Source: JAAXQD01 sp963790095
Lineage (GTDB): Bacteria; Desulfobacterota; Desulfobacteria; Desulfobacterales; UBA11574
Direction of reading: 5' to 3'
Assembly (NCBI GenBank): GCA_963790095.1
Contig: CAWBNO010000017.1
Coordinates: forward strand, 49,123-113,122
DNA length: 64,000 nucleotides
Positions within the stretch are counted from its first letter, which is position 1. Every line of letters begins with the position of its first letter. Below the pieces are notes generated by a model. It was not told the origin of the DNA, searched no databases, and saw only the letters and a list, made by a program, of their open reading frames with translations. A program made the translations under genes and the position numbers. Below, one piece after another: positions 9,400 through 18,639 of this stretch.

Positions 9400-9707
9400 G
9401 ATCGTTTCCTTGTCTGAACGATTATTAAATCCTAGTTCCCCGGTTAGCGCAATTATTAAATCTTAACGGATAACTTCTTTGAACCAAGACGGTATCTCGA
9501 AACAAGACTTTCAAAAATCTATCGTGTTATATTGGATCGCACATTATGATTTTCCCATCAACAAGAAGCGGAAAACCGGACGCTTATCCGAAAAAAAACA
9601 AAAGATTTCTCAAAGCTAAAAAATTTTATGGACCTTCTTAATTTTAAAGTGTAGAAAGTTATAGTGTATCAAATTCATATGATTTATTCTACCAAAAGGA
9701 GTTTAAA
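9400..9707. other. AT-rich divergent promoter region
   Basis: This 308-nt gap separates two small divergent genes. It has a direct repeat ATTATTAAATC near 9422 and 9452, close to the start of the zinc-ribbon gene, which could be a protein-binding site. A TATAGT hexamer near 9661 may be the -10 box of the rightward gene. No coding potential is seen. Confidence 0.4.
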
Positions 9708-10022
9708 ATGTATGAAATAATTGCAGACCCTGAAGATTATAACATCGGTTCTTTAGAGGAAGGACTTGGTCATCGGCAAATCACCTTTTCCGATGACAAA
9801 CGAAAAAGGTGGGCCGAAGAAATTGAAGTTTTTGCCGAAAAATTGGACGGTTTATCCGATAAAGCCAAACAGCTTCAGAAACTTCTTGCGAGTGAAGATG
9901 CCATCCAGGCAACACCCGCATCCCTAAAAACTTTTAAGGTACAATTATTTAAAATAAACCATGCATTAAATACAGCATTCGATCTGGCAACAAAGCTTGA
10001 AACCGACATTGTAAAGAAATAA
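9708..10022 (+). CDS. small helical protein of unknown function
   Basis: A 104-residue charged protein, predicted mostly alpha-helical with coiled-coil-like stretches (EIEVFAEKLDGLSDKAKQLQ and the C-terminal FKINHALNTAFDLATKLE). I do not recognise a family. AAAAGGAG stands 8 nt before the ATG. It lies 34 nt upstream of gltX on the same strand and may be co-transcribed with it. Confidence 0.65.
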   Translation: MYEIIADPEDYNIGSLEEGLGHRQITFSDDKRKRWAEEIEVFAEKLDGLSDKAKQLQKLLASEDAIQATPASLKTFKVQLFKINHALNTAFDLATKLETDIVKK

Positions 10023-10056
10023 AATTATGGCGGTTTTCCAAGAAAGGTAAAACAAT

Positions 10057-11535
10057 ATGACGCAAGAAGTAATCGTACGCTTTGCGCCCAGCCCCACCGG
10101 ATACCTTCATATCGGTGGTGCCCGCACAGCGATTTTTAACTGGCTCTATGCCCAAAAGACCGGTGGCAAACTGATCCTGAGGATCGAGGATACGGATGCA
10201 GAAAGGTCCACCGAAGATTCTATTCAGGGAATTATTGAAGGTTTGGAATGGCTCGGGGTTACCTGGAATGAAGGGCCCTATTTCCAGACACAATTCATCG
10301 ATGAACATCTGGCTGCGGCCCGTAAGCTCCTCGAGTCAGGGCATGCCTACAAGTGCTTCTGCACCATCGAGGAACTCGAGCACAAACGGCATGAAGCGTT
10401 GAGACAGAAAAAAGATTTGAAATATGACGGCACCTGCCGCCAGTTAACACCGGAAGCGGTGGCTGAAAAAGAAGCCGCCGGAGTTCCCTACACCCTTCGA
10501 ATGAAGGTTCCCAAAGGCGAAGGCGCTGTCTGCTTTGAAGATATCGTTTACGGAAACATTGAACATAAATATAAAGATATTGAGGACTTTGTTATTGTTC
10601 GTTCCAACGGTCAGCCCCTGTACCTCCTTTCAAACGCGGTGGATGATATCCGTGACCGGATTACCCATATTATTCGCGGCCAGGACGGACTCTCCAACAC
10701 ACACCGGCAAATCTTGGTCTACCAGGCCCTGGGAGCTCCGGTCCCAAAGTTTGCCCACATGTCACTCACCCTTGATCCTAAAAAAGCCAAAATTTCAAAA
10801 CGTAAGCATGGTGAATTGGTTGCGGTCCACTTTTATAAAGCCCATGGTTTTTTGCCCTGGGCATTTGTAAATTTTCTGGTCCTTCTCGGGTGGGCAACGT
10901 CCGAATCGAGAGAAATCTTCTCCAAGGAGGAACTGATCGAAGCGTTTTCCCTCAAGGGAATCAGCCGTGCCAACTCCATCTTTAACGTCAAAAAGGATGA
11001 TCCCAAATATTTTACCGACCCAAAAGCAATCAGTATCAACGCCCATTACCTGAGGGAGTTGCCGGTTGAAGAAATCGAGCCGTATGTTCGTGCTGAACTG
11101 GAGAAGGCGGGGATCTGGGACCCCGAGTATGAAAACGCCAAACGCCCGTGGTTTCTGGAAACCCTCCAACTGATTCGGAGCCGTTTTCATGTTACCACCG
11201 ATTTCGTCGAGCGTGGCCGGGCCTTTTTTTCAGACGACTTTCCCATTGAATCCAGGGCGTTGAAAAAAAATATTTCCAAGCACCCGCAGCTCGAAAATTG
11301 GCTGCCGATGGTGGCGGATCGTCTTGAAAGACTGGAGCACTTTACCACCGCCGAGACCGAAAACGTCATTCGTGAGACGGCCGAAACCCTTGAAATCAAA
11401 CCGGGAGTGTTGATCAACGGCATTCGAACCGTGGTGACCGGTCAGTTGGCCGGCCCGGGGCTGTTCGAGGTTTTGATCACCATCGGACAACGCCGTGTTG
11501 TGGAACGCCTGCGTAGGTCCCCTGCTCTTTTTTGA
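10057..11535 (+). CDS. gltX: glutamyl-tRNA synthetase
   Basis: Charges tRNA-Glu with glutamate using ATP in the cytoplasm. Class Ic features are present: the HIGH-type signature in PTGYLHIGGARTA near residues 12-24, the KMSKS-type KISKR at residues 245-249, and IEDTDAERS. At 492 residues it is slightly longer than E. coli GltX (471). AGAAAGG precedes the ATG. It is followed by glnS about 105 nt downstream; a short hairpin at about 11552-11569 lies between them. Confidence 0.97.
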   Translation: MTQEVIVRFAPSPTGYLHIGGARTAIFNWLYAQKTGGKLILRIEDTDAERSTEDSIQGIIEGLEWLGVTWNEGPYFQTQFIDEHLAAARKLLESGHAYKCFCTIEELEHKRHEALRQKKDLKYDGTCRQLTPEAVAEKEAAGVPYTLRMKVPKGEGAVCFEDIVYGNIEHKYKDIEDFVIVRSNGQPLYLLSNAVDDIRDRITHIIRGQDGLSNTHRQILVYQALGAPVPKFAHMSLTLDPKKAKISKRKHGELVAVHFYKAHGFLPWAFVNFLVLLGWATSESREIFSKEELIEAFSLKGISRANSIFNVKKDDPKYFTDPKAISINAHYLRELPVEEIEPYVRAELEKAGIWDPEYENAKRPWFLETLQLIRSRFHVTTDFVERGRAFFSDDFPIESRALKKNISKHPQLENWLPMVADRLERLEHFTTAETENVIRETAETLEIKPGVLINGIRTVVTGQLAGPGLFEVLITIGQRRVVERLRRSPALF

Positions 11536-11640
11536 GCCGACAAAATCGGACATCCATAATCCGCTTTATGGAAAACCATCGAACACGATATTCATATTTT
11601 TTAATATAAAAAACAAAAACATAAAAAGGGGTCGACGTAT

Positions 11641-13344
11641 ATGACTGAAACCGGTTCTACGGTGCCTTCAAATTTTATTCGAACGATCATTGCCCAGGAT
11701 TTAAAAGACAACAAGAACGAGGGCCGGGTGGCGACCCGCTTCCCACCGGAACCCAATGGCTACCTGCACATCGGTCACGCCAAGTCCATTTGCCTCAACT
11801 TCGGCATCGCCGCTGAAAATAAGCAAGGAACTTGCAATCTGAGATTCGACGATACCAATCCCATCAAAGAGGACGTCGAATATGTTGAATCGATACAAGA
11901 AGACGTTCGATGGCTTGGATTCAATTGGGAGGATCGGCTTTTTTATGCGTCGGACTATTTTGAGCAATTGTATCAGTATGCCGTTCAACTGATCAAGGCC
12001 GGGAAAGCCTATGTGTGCAGCCTGAGCGCTGATGAAATCAGAGAAAGCCGGGGAACCCTGACCGAACCGGGAACCAACAGCCCGTATCGGGATCGATCTG
12101 TTGAAGAAAACCTGGACCTGTTTCACCGCATGCGGACAGGTGAATTCAAAGACGGCAAGCACGTACTCCGTGCAAAAATTGATATGGCATCCCCGAATTT
12201 AATTATGCGGGATCCCACCCTCTACCGTATTCGAAAGGTATCCCATCATCGGACGGGGAAAGATTGGTGCATTTATCCCATGTACGATTTTGCACATTGT
12301 CTTTCGGATTCCATTGAAGGGATTACCCATTCTCTTTGTACCCTTGAATTTGAAAATAACCGGCAGCTGTATGACTGGATACTCGACGAACTCAAGGCCG
12401 ATTGTCATCCCCGGCAAATCGAGTTCGCACGTCTCAATCTCACCAACACCGTTCTGAGTAAGCGCAAACTTATGGAATTGGTCCAAGGGGGACATGTTTC
12501 AGGATGGGACGATCCTCGAATGCCGACCTTAAGCGGTTTAAAAAGACGCGGTTATACACCGGAATCGATCCGCAACTTTTGTGAACGTATCGGTGTGGCC
12601 CGGCGGGACAGTATGGTCGATTTGGCACTGCTCGAATACAGTGTCAGGGAAGATTTGAACATTCGGGCACCCCGAACCATGGGGGTTTTGCGTCCACTTA
12701 AGGTGGTCATCGACAACTATCCGGACGGCCAGGTTGAAGAACTCGATGCCGTGAACAATCCGGGAGATCCGGCCATGGGAACCCGTAAAGTGCCTTTTTC
12801 CCGCGTCCTCTACATCGAACAAGACGACTTCATGGAGGACCCCCCAAAAAAGTTCTTCCGTCTGGCTCCCGGACGCGAAGTTCGGCTCCGATATGCATAT
12901 TATATCACCTGCGTGAAAGCGGTAAAAGACGAAAACACCGGTCAGGTGGTGGCGCTGCATTGCACCTATGACCCAAAGACCCGTGGCGGATCATCCCCGG
13001 ACGGACGGAAGGTGAAAGCCACGTTACACTGGGTTTCGGCGGCCCACGCCATCAAAGCGGAAGTACGCCTGTACGGTCATCTGTTTTTGAAAGAAAATCC
13101 GGATGATGATAAAGATGTCGATTTTAAAACATATTTAAATCCAAACTCTCTGGAGATCCTATCTTCCTTTGTCGAACCCAGCCTGGCGATTGCAACGCCC
13201 GGGAGCCGACATCAGTTCGAAAGACTGGGTTATTTCTGTGTCGATCCTGTGGAATCTTCTGACAAATCCCTTGTATTCAATCGTACGGTCACACTGCGGG
13301 ATACATGGGCAAAAATACAGAAAAAACAGCAGAAAAAACAATAA
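11641..13344 (+). CDS. glnS: glutaminyl-tRNA synthetase
   Basis: Attaches glutamine directly to tRNA-Gln. The signature PNGYLHIGHAKS lies near residues 37-48 and the KMSKS-type VLSKRKLM at residues 271-278. The beta-barrel anticodon-binding domains follow, and the total of 567 residues is close to E. coli GlnS (554). AAAGGGG precedes the ATG. Its presence beside gltX means this organism can make Gln-tRNA directly. It is followed 13 nt later by the FmdB-type gene, so they are probably co-transcribed. Confidence 0.97.
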   Translation: MTETGSTVPSNFIRTIIAQDLKDNKNEGRVATRFPPEPNGYLHIGHAKSICLNFGIAAENKQGTCNLRFDDTNPIKEDVEYVESIQEDVRWLGFNWEDRLFYASDYFEQLYQYAVQLIKAGKAYVCSLSADEIRESRGTLTEPGTNSPYRDRSVEENLDLFHRMRTGEFKDGKHVLRAKIDMASPNLIMRDPTLYRIRKVSHHRTGKDWCIYPMYDFAHCLSDSIEGITHSLCTLEFENNRQLYDWILDELKADCHPRQIEFARLNLTNTVLSKRKLMELVQGGHVSGWDDPRMPTLSGLKRRGYTPESIRNFCERIGVARRDSMVDLALLEYSVREDLNIRAPRTMGVLRPLKVVIDNYPDGQVEELDAVNNPGDPAMGTRKVPFSRVLYIEQDDFMEDPPKKFFRLAPGREVRLRYAYYITCVKAVKDENTGQVVALHCTYDPKTRGGSSPDGRKVKATLHWVSAAHAIKAEVRLYGHLFLKENPDDDKDVDFKTYLNPNSLEILSSFVEPSLAIATPGSRHQFERLGYFCVDPVESSDKSLVFNRTVTLRDTWAKIQKKQQKKQ

Positions 13345-13357
13345 AAGAGGTGATACC

Positions 13358-13852
13358 ATGCCAATTTATGAATTTTATTGTAAAGACTGCCATACGCTTT
13401 TTAACTTTTTTTCCAAAACCGTCAATACGACAAAAAAGCCTAAGTGCCCGAAATGTAAAACTAAAACACTTGAAAAACAGATTTCTGTGGTGGCGTTTAC
13501 CGGACGCGCAAAGGAAGACGGAGATATGGATGATCTTCCCTTCGATAGCAGTAAAATGGAACACGCCATGCAGATGCTGGCCTGTGAAGCGGATAAAATC
13601 AATGAGGATGATCCAAAACAGGCCGCCGATCTCATGCGCAAACTTTCCCATATGACCGGCATCAAACTTGGGGACGGCATGGATGAGGCCCTGAGTCGGA
13701 TGGAACAAGGGGAGGACCCCGAACAGGTGGAGGCTGAAATGGGCGATATTCTGGAAACGGAAGACCCTTTTTCTCTGCCGGGCAAAAAAGCGAAGGCGGC
13801 CCCAGCAAAAAACAGGGAACTGTTAAGAGATGAAACGCTGTACGACCTTTGA
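13358..13852 (+). CDS. FmdB-type zinc ribbon protein
   Basis: A 164-residue protein with an N-terminal FmdB/CxxC zinc ribbon: MPIYEFYCKDC then CPKCKTKTLEKQIS. A long acidic helical tail follows (MEHAMQMLACEADKINED to the C-terminus) that is not part of the core family and may bind partners. GAGGTG precedes the ATG 7 nt away. The 3' end overlaps the convergent cyclodeaminase gene by 30 nt. Role unknown; the family is often called a regulatory zinc ribbon. Confidence 0.85.
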   Translation: MPIYEFYCKDCHTLFNFFSKTVNTTKKPKCPKCKTKTLEKQISVVAFTGRAKEDGDMDDLPFDSSKMEHAMQMLACEADKINEDDPKQAADLMRKLSHMTGIKLGDGMDEALSRMEQGEDPEQVEAEMGDILETEDPFSLPGKKAKAAPAKNRELLRDETLYDL

Positions 13853-14452
13853 CCGGATTTTTTGTTCTTTTTTTTCTATTTCGGTTTCATAAAATTTTAC
13901 GCGACCGGTCACGTCCTCAACAAACGATCGGTCTTTTATTTGATTTAAATTTGTCTTCACATTATACAATGCGGAAAGGACGGCGGTTCTGGCCATCATG
14001 GCCGCAACCGCTCCGTCGGTCACAGCATTGCGGTTCCCCTTTTCCACGACCTTTTCTGCCAGCTCAATAATCTTAAACGCGTCTTCTGCAACACGCAATG
14101 GAACGCGTGTCGCCTCCTTCAGGCCCTCCTGAACGGCCCGGGCTCTGATGTTTTTTTCTTCTTCGGTATTTTTCGGCAATTTAAACGCCTGTATCACCCG
14201 TTGATAGGCGTCGGAATCCTTATCAATATATCCAATGAGTTTATCTCTGAAATCAGCGGCTTGTTTTGAAATGGCTTTCATCTCATCTTCAACCGCTGTA
14301 TAGTCTTTTCTCCCCACCGTCAGATTGGCCACCATTTCCGAAAGGCTCGACGCAATGGCAGCACTCAATGCTGCCGTACTCCCCCCCCCTGGAACCGGGT
14401 CCTTTGACGCGGTTTTTTCCAAAAATTCCGTTATGCTTAGATTTGCCAGCAT
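13823..14452 (-). CDS. cyclodeaminase/cyclohydrolase family protein
   Basis: A 209-residue protein of the FTCD-C/FchA family. Members act as formimino-THF cyclodeaminase or methenyl-THF cyclohydrolase in one-carbon metabolism. The diagnostic DPVPGGGSTAALSAAIAS lies near residues 18-35 and an AVTDGAVAAMMARTA helix near 142-156. It is all-helical and of normal length. It converges with and overlaps the FmdB-type gene. In an anaerobe with C1 metabolism, the cyclohydrolase role is more likely, but this is inference. Confidence 0.85.
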   Translation of the reverse strand: MLANLSITEFLEKTASKDPVPGGGSTAALSAAIASSLSEMVANLTVGRKDYTAVEDEMKAISKQAADFRDKLIGYIDKDSDAYQRVIQAFKLPKNTEEEKNIRARAVQEGLKEATRVPLRVAEDAFKIIELAEKVVEKGNRNAVTDGAVAAMMARTAVLSALYNVKTNLNQIKDRSFVEDVTGRVKFYETEIEKKEQKIRSKVVQRFIS

Positions 14453-14547
14453 CGTATTATTCCTCGAATAAGCGTTAATAATTCGGGTCCAGAGGATCCG
14501 GCCTTGGTGCCACCCCAGAGGGGTGAAGTCTACCGTATATGCCAGCC

Positions 14548-14725
14548 GGAATGATGGAGTGCTGGAGTAACGGAATATTGGGTATTAAAAGCGGAAGATA
14601 TCTTATTTTAATCACAGGGTCCAAAACGCAGAACCCGTATCCCAGAACCGTACACATCTTGTCATTATACATCTAAAATCAGATAGAATTCCACTAAACC
14701 CATTACTCCAACACTCCATTATTCC
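14548..14725. repeat. widely spaced inverted repeat
   Basis: The 26-nt block at 14548-14573 (GGAATGATGGAGTGCTGG onward) returns in inverse complement at 14700-14725 with about four mismatches. About 126 nt lie between the arms. The pair fills most of the 366-nt gap 14453-14818, in which no gene is seen. It resembles the long intergenic palindromes elsewhere in the window. Confidence 0.65.
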
Positions 14726-14818
14726 AATATTTCAGCTATCAACCAATTAAGATGGCATCGCCGTTGTTTTTAACCGGGCCCTGAGGACAAGGTTTTTCAG
14801 GACTATAACATATTACCT

Positions 14819-15718
14819 CTATTTAAAAATATCCTCCAACGCAGCGTCGATGTCAGGATGCTGAAACTTAAAACCATGACGCAACAGCTTATGGGGAATC
14901 ACCTTTTGGCTGTTCGTCAGCAATGTCCCCATTTCACCTACAACCAGACGAATCATAAAAGACGGCACTTTCATAAAAGACGGCCGCTTCAGGACATTGC
15001 CCAGGGATTTTCCAAAATCACGGTTTCTGATTGGATTCGGCGCGCAGAAGTTGACGGGGCCCTTTATCTCGTTGGTTTCAAGAATAAAATTAATCGCTGA
15101 AATAAGATCGGCCATATGAATCCATGGAAACCACTGGCGGCCGCTCCCCAAAGGACCCCCTGCAAAAGATTTAAACGCCGGGATCATTTTGGAAAGTGCC
15201 CCGCCGTTTTTATCCAAAACCACACCAAAACGCATAGCAGCGACCCTGACACCTTTTTTTTCGGCCAGGAAAGCCTCCTTTTCCCAGTCGATGCAGACGT
15301 TGGCCAAAAAATCACTTCCGGATGAAGCATCCTCTGTTAACGATTCATCAGCCCGGTTTCCGTAATATCCTGCACCGGATGTGCTGCAAAGTATGATCTC
15401 TTTCCGTTCGGGCAGGGCTTCGACCAGGTTTCGAGTGGTTAAAATGCGGCTATTATATATTTGTTGTTTATATGTATCGCTCCACAGTTTGAAAATATTT
15501 CTGCCGGCCAGGTTGATGATTGCATCAATATCTTCAAGGGCATCCTGCCATGGTCCTTTTAACGTCGTATCCGCTGAGATGTAACGAAAATTTTCATTGG
15601 GTGGATTTTTATGGGCTGAAGATGTCCCCACCGCAATAACGCGGTGTCCTCGGTCGATAAGATCATGTATCAAACGGGTGCCGACAAAACCGGATCCTCC
15701 GGTAATAAATATCTTCAT
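14819..15718 (-). CDS. TIGR01777-type NAD-dependent epimerase
   Basis: A 299-residue extended short-chain dehydrogenase of the TIGR01777/SDR39U group. The Rossmann motif GGSGFVGTRL lies at residues 7-16, NLAGRNIF near 69-76, and CSTSGAGYYG near 111-120 carries the catalytic region. The C-terminal DUF1731-like part (VPSFMIRLVVGEMGTLLTNSQKVIP) is complete. GGGGAG precedes the ATG. Substrate is not known for this family. Upstream lies a palindromic element and then ccsB on the same strand. Confidence 0.88.
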   Translation of the reverse strand: MKIFITGGSGFVGTRLIHDLIDRGHRVIAVGTSSAHKNPPNENFRYISADTTLKGPWQDALEDIDAIINLAGRNIFKLWSDTYKQQIYNSRILTTRNLVEALPERKEIILCSTSGAGYYGNRADESLTEDASSGSDFLANVCIDWEKEAFLAEKKGVRVAAMRFGVVLDKNGGALSKMIPAFKSFAGGPLGSGRQWFPWIHMADLISAINFILETNEIKGPVNFCAPNPIRNRDFGKSLGNVLKRPSFMKVPSFMIRLVVGEMGTLLTNSQKVIPHKLLRHGFKFQHPDIDAALEDIFK

Positions 15719-15749
15719 GGTTGTCCACTCCCCTATTCGCTTTTTTATA

Positions 15750-15873
15750 CCCTAATTGAGCGAAAGTTTAGGATGCCCCAGATCCAAGGCATCAAGGACG
15801 AAGCCGTAGTCGTCTACTGCGAGCCCTTGATAACGAAGGAGATGGGATATCATAAGCTTTCGCTCGATAAGGG
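15750..15873. repeat. 124-nt palindromic intergenic repeat
   Basis: CCCTAATTGAGCGAAAGTTT on the left is complemented by AAGCTTTCGCTCGATAAGGG on the right, with an internal GC-rich core. It fills the gap between the ccsB stop codon and the epimerase leader. A shorter element with the same ends (CCCTAATTGAGC ... GCTCATTTAGGG) is at 46618-46676. Confidence 0.8.
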
Positions 15874-16713
15874 TTATACGGATCCGTAACTATGCAGTCC
15901 GGGCAGAAGATTCACACCAAAATACGTGAATAAAACCGCCATAAATCCAATGATTGAAAGATAAGCGATTCGCTTGCCATACCACCCCCGCACCATCCTG
16001 GCATGGAGCAGGGTTGCATAAATAAACCAGGTAATCAAAGACCAGGTCTCTTTGGGATCCCATGACCAGTAACTACCCCAGGCCGAATTTGCCCAGACAG
16101 AGCCGGTGATGATACCGATGGACAAAAAGAGAAAACCGAACATAACCATTTGATGATTCAACTCGTCCAGGACCTGAGATTTAGGGAAACGAGCGATCAA
16201 ACTGCTCTTGCCCTCGACATCTTTTTGCCTGAAAAGATACATCAGGCTCATGCCAAAGGCAATTGCAAAGGCGGCATACCCCAAAAAACAGGTAATAACG
16301 TGGGCGATCAACCAGTTGCTTTTCAATGCCGGAACAAGGGGTTGAATACGATCATTGATGTTGGGAGACATGGATGCGTACGCCATGGCAAGGAAGGCTA
16401 TGGGTGCGGCAAAGGCCCCCATGATCATATTTTTGTACTGTCTTTCCACCACAAGATAAATAATGATAATGGTCCCGGAAAAGAAGACCAAAGATTCATA
16501 CATGTTAGAAAGGGGGGCATGTCCGATACCCAAGCGATAGGATTCCACCCACCTCATGATAATGCCGGCAACGTTTCCGGTAACACCGAATAAAGCGGTC
16601 CATGAACCCAGTCTTCCCACGAACGGTTTCTTGAAAATCAGATGGACAATATAAAAAAATGCCGCCGCTCCATAAATAAACGTTGTGATCGATAGTAAAT
16701 TTGAACTGCTCAT
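15874..16713 (-). CDS. ccsB: system II cytochrome c biogenesis protein CcsB (CcsA-like haem handler)
   Basis: Works with ResB to export haem and attach it to apocytochromes c on the outer face of the inner membrane. It has about eight hydrophobic helices and the tryptophan-rich haem-binding signature WGSYWSWDPKETW near residues 212-224. Histidines for haem ligation lie in the flanking loops. The ATG at 16713 is chosen because AGGGGATT stands just upstream, 12 residues after the first in-frame start. It follows resB by 55 nt on the same strand, forming a ccs operon. Confidence 0.92.
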   Translation of the reverse strand: MSSSNLLSITTFIYGAAAFFYIVHLIFKKPFVGRLGSWTALFGVTGNVAGIIMRWVESYRLGIGHAPLSNMYESLVFFSGTIIIIYLVVERQYKNMIMGAFAAPIAFLAMAYASMSPNINDRIQPLVPALKSNWLIAHVITCFLGYAAFAIAFGMSLMYLFRQKDVEGKSSLIARFPKSQVLDELNHQMVMFGFLFLSIGIITGSVWANSAWGSYWSWDPKETWSLITWFIYATLLHARMVRGWYGKRIAYLSIIGFMAVLFTYFGVNLLPGLHSYGSV

Positions 16714-16768
16714 TGTTAATCCCCTGATAATTGACACGTTAAGATCCATATCGTGTTCATGAACATCA

Positions 16769-18190
16769 TCATAAATTGGCCAATTTATCCGAAAGTTTTT
16801 TGACCCGCTGTTGCATTCCCATTTTGTTTTTGTTGGCCGTACCCGTAACGATGACCCTGCTTTTTGTTTTTCCTTTTATTATCTCGATACAAACCCTCTG
16901 ATGAGACATGAAAAAAGTGATATAACACCCTATAATCATTATGATAAATCCTGCATACACCAACCAAACTCCCGGATCTTTTGTCACCTGGAGACCGGTG
17001 TAATACCGCTGATCGGATCTTTCACCCAAGTTGAAGGCCTCTGTTTCTTGATCTGCCACAGAAATAACCAAAGCACCCTTTCTCATACGATCAAAGTTCG
17101 GAAAATGCAAAGGCAACAGGACGTCCAAAGGGTTTCCGTCCGCTGGGGTCAGAATCCCCTTATAGGCTTCCCCAATGTTCTGTCCACGGAATTCAGCCCC
17201 TTTTATATATTCCACAACAACGAATTTACCCAAACCTCCAGGGAGATCCACCGGCTTACCCAGGACGGTCTTTATCCTCAATGACGTTCCTGATTCTCTG
17301 TTGGTAAAATTTAAGGTAATCTCTCCGGAAGGATCCGTTGCCGGAGTCTTGTTTTTAAAAGTGGAATTCGAGGGCATCTTACCGTAGCTGGATTGAAAAA
17401 AATTAACCCCTTTATAACGAAGCGGGTCGTTTACAATGATATCTTTCTGATATACCGGCGTGTCCTTTTCGATAATGGTTAAACGCGATCGGTATTCCTT
17501 GGGCGCGCCGTTGTTGTAAAAACTGATATTAAAATCTTCGCATTTGATTTCAAACCCCAGTGGGTGGATTTCCCCGGTATTTCTGATCCGGATGCTGTCA
17601 ACTTTTTCACCTTCGGGAATATTGACAAATCCTTCAAAACCGAAATGCAAGCCCATCAGGCCGCCGAATAACAACAAAATGACACTTAGATGTACCGCAT
17701 AAACCCCCAGGCGTGTCCACCGCCATTTTTCGGCAAAGATACATAATCCCTTGTCGATCTGTTCAACCCGGGTATATCCAAAATATTTTGAAACAATCGG
17801 TTGATATATTTTCCCCAACTCCCTAGGGGGATGATCGCCGGCGAACGTTTCCTTTTGAGAAAGGTTTCTGAACCTTGAAAGATTGAACGAAGGATTCTTG
17901 ACAAATACAATTTTCCAAGTAGCAGATATACGATCTATTGAGCATACAACAATGTTTACGGTCAGCAACAGCAACAGCAACTGAAACCACCATGAATGAT
18001 ACATGTCAAAAATACCGAGCACATCGAAAAGTCTGTAAACAAATTCTCCATATGCCCTGAGATATGCAGCAGGATCTCGATTTTGGGGAACAATCGTTCC
18101 CAAAATCGACGTGCCGGCAATCGACAGCAAAAGTACCACGGTAAGCTTCACGGACACAAAAAATTTCCAGAAACTATTCGAGTATTTCAG
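16769..18190 (-). CDS. resB: cytochrome c biogenesis protein ResB
   Basis: Partner of CcsB in system II cytochrome c maturation. It is a membrane protein with three N-terminal transmembrane segments, a large periplasmic domain (about residues 190-410) and a C-terminal helix near VWLVYAGFIIMIIGCYITF. The family opening WKFFVSVKLTVVLL includes residues upstream of the first standard start codon, GTG at 18157. A perfect GGAGGTGA (18194-18201) lies 6 nt before an in-frame CTG at 18190, and a TGA stop lies just beyond it. CTG is therefore the likely start, giving 473 residues. Confidence 0.9.
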   Translation of the reverse strand: MKYSNSFWKFFVSVKLTVVLLLSIAGTSILGTIVPQNRDPAAYLRAYGEFVYRLFDVLGIFDMYHSWWFQLLLLLLTVNIVVCSIDRISATWKIVFVKNPSFNLSRFRNLSQKETFAGDHPPRELGKIYQPIVSKYFGYTRVEQIDKGLCIFAEKWRWTRLGVYAVHLSVILLLFGGLMGLHFGFEGFVNIPEGEKVDSIRIRNTGEIHPLGFEIKCEDFNISFYNNGAPKEYRSRLTIIEKDTPVYQKDIIVNDPLRYKGVNFFQSSYGKMPSNSTFKNKTPATDPSGEITLNFTNRESGTSLRIKTVLGKPVDLPGGLGKFVVVEYIKGAEFRGQNIGEAYKGILTPADGNPLDVLLPLHFPNFDRMRKGALVISVADQETEAFNLGERSDQRYYTGLQVTKDPGVWLVYAGFIIMIIGCYITFFMSHQRVCIEIIKGKTKSRVIVTGTANKNKMGMQQRVKKLSDKLANL

Positions 18191-18390
18191 AAGTCACCTC
18201 CATATCCTCAGGATATTAAAGGACGTTAACAAACCCGCCCCCCAATTTCATAACCTTTTGGCTATTTTTTAATCTTTAGCATTTCAGGGCCAAAAAAATA
18301 AAGAAAAAAAATATGTTAGCACCTTGAAAATTGACCAAAGGGGCTTAGATTAGAACTTAACAATTTTATACTATAATCATTGGTTAGAAC

Positions 18391-18427
18391 AAAAAAAGCC
18401 CTCTCTTAAAATTATAAGAAAAAGGGC
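18391..18427 (-). terminator. rho-independent terminator of tRNA-Leu
   Basis: On the minus strand GCCC...GGGC with an inner TCTTA/TAAGA pairing is followed by seven T residues. It lies 21 nt past the tRNA 3' end. Confidence 0.75.
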
Positions 18428-18448
18428 CCGATGAATTCGTTTTTGTTA

Positions 18449-18535
18449 TGGTGCCGAAGGGGAGACTCGAACTCCCACAGGGAAACCCCCACTAGACCCT
18501 GAACCTAGCGCGTCTACCAATTCCGCCACTTCGGC
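18449..18535 (-). tRNA. tRNA-Leu (anticodon CAG)
   Basis: An 87-nt class II tRNA with encoded CCA. The acceptor stem GCCGAAG pairs with CTTCGGC, the D arm reads TGGCGGAATTGGTAGACGC, the anticodon stem CTAGG/TCTAG encloses TTCAGGG (anticodon CAG), and a long variable arm follows. The T loop is GTTCGAGTC-like. It has its own terminator downstream. Confidence 0.96.
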
Positions 18536-18639
18536 ATCAACAATGTGGTTTAAAAGGATTGATTTAATACAAAGAATATCTTATATAAACCTTTCTTTTA
18601 TTTTGTCAAGGCCCATATTACTTGCTTGGAAAATTTATA

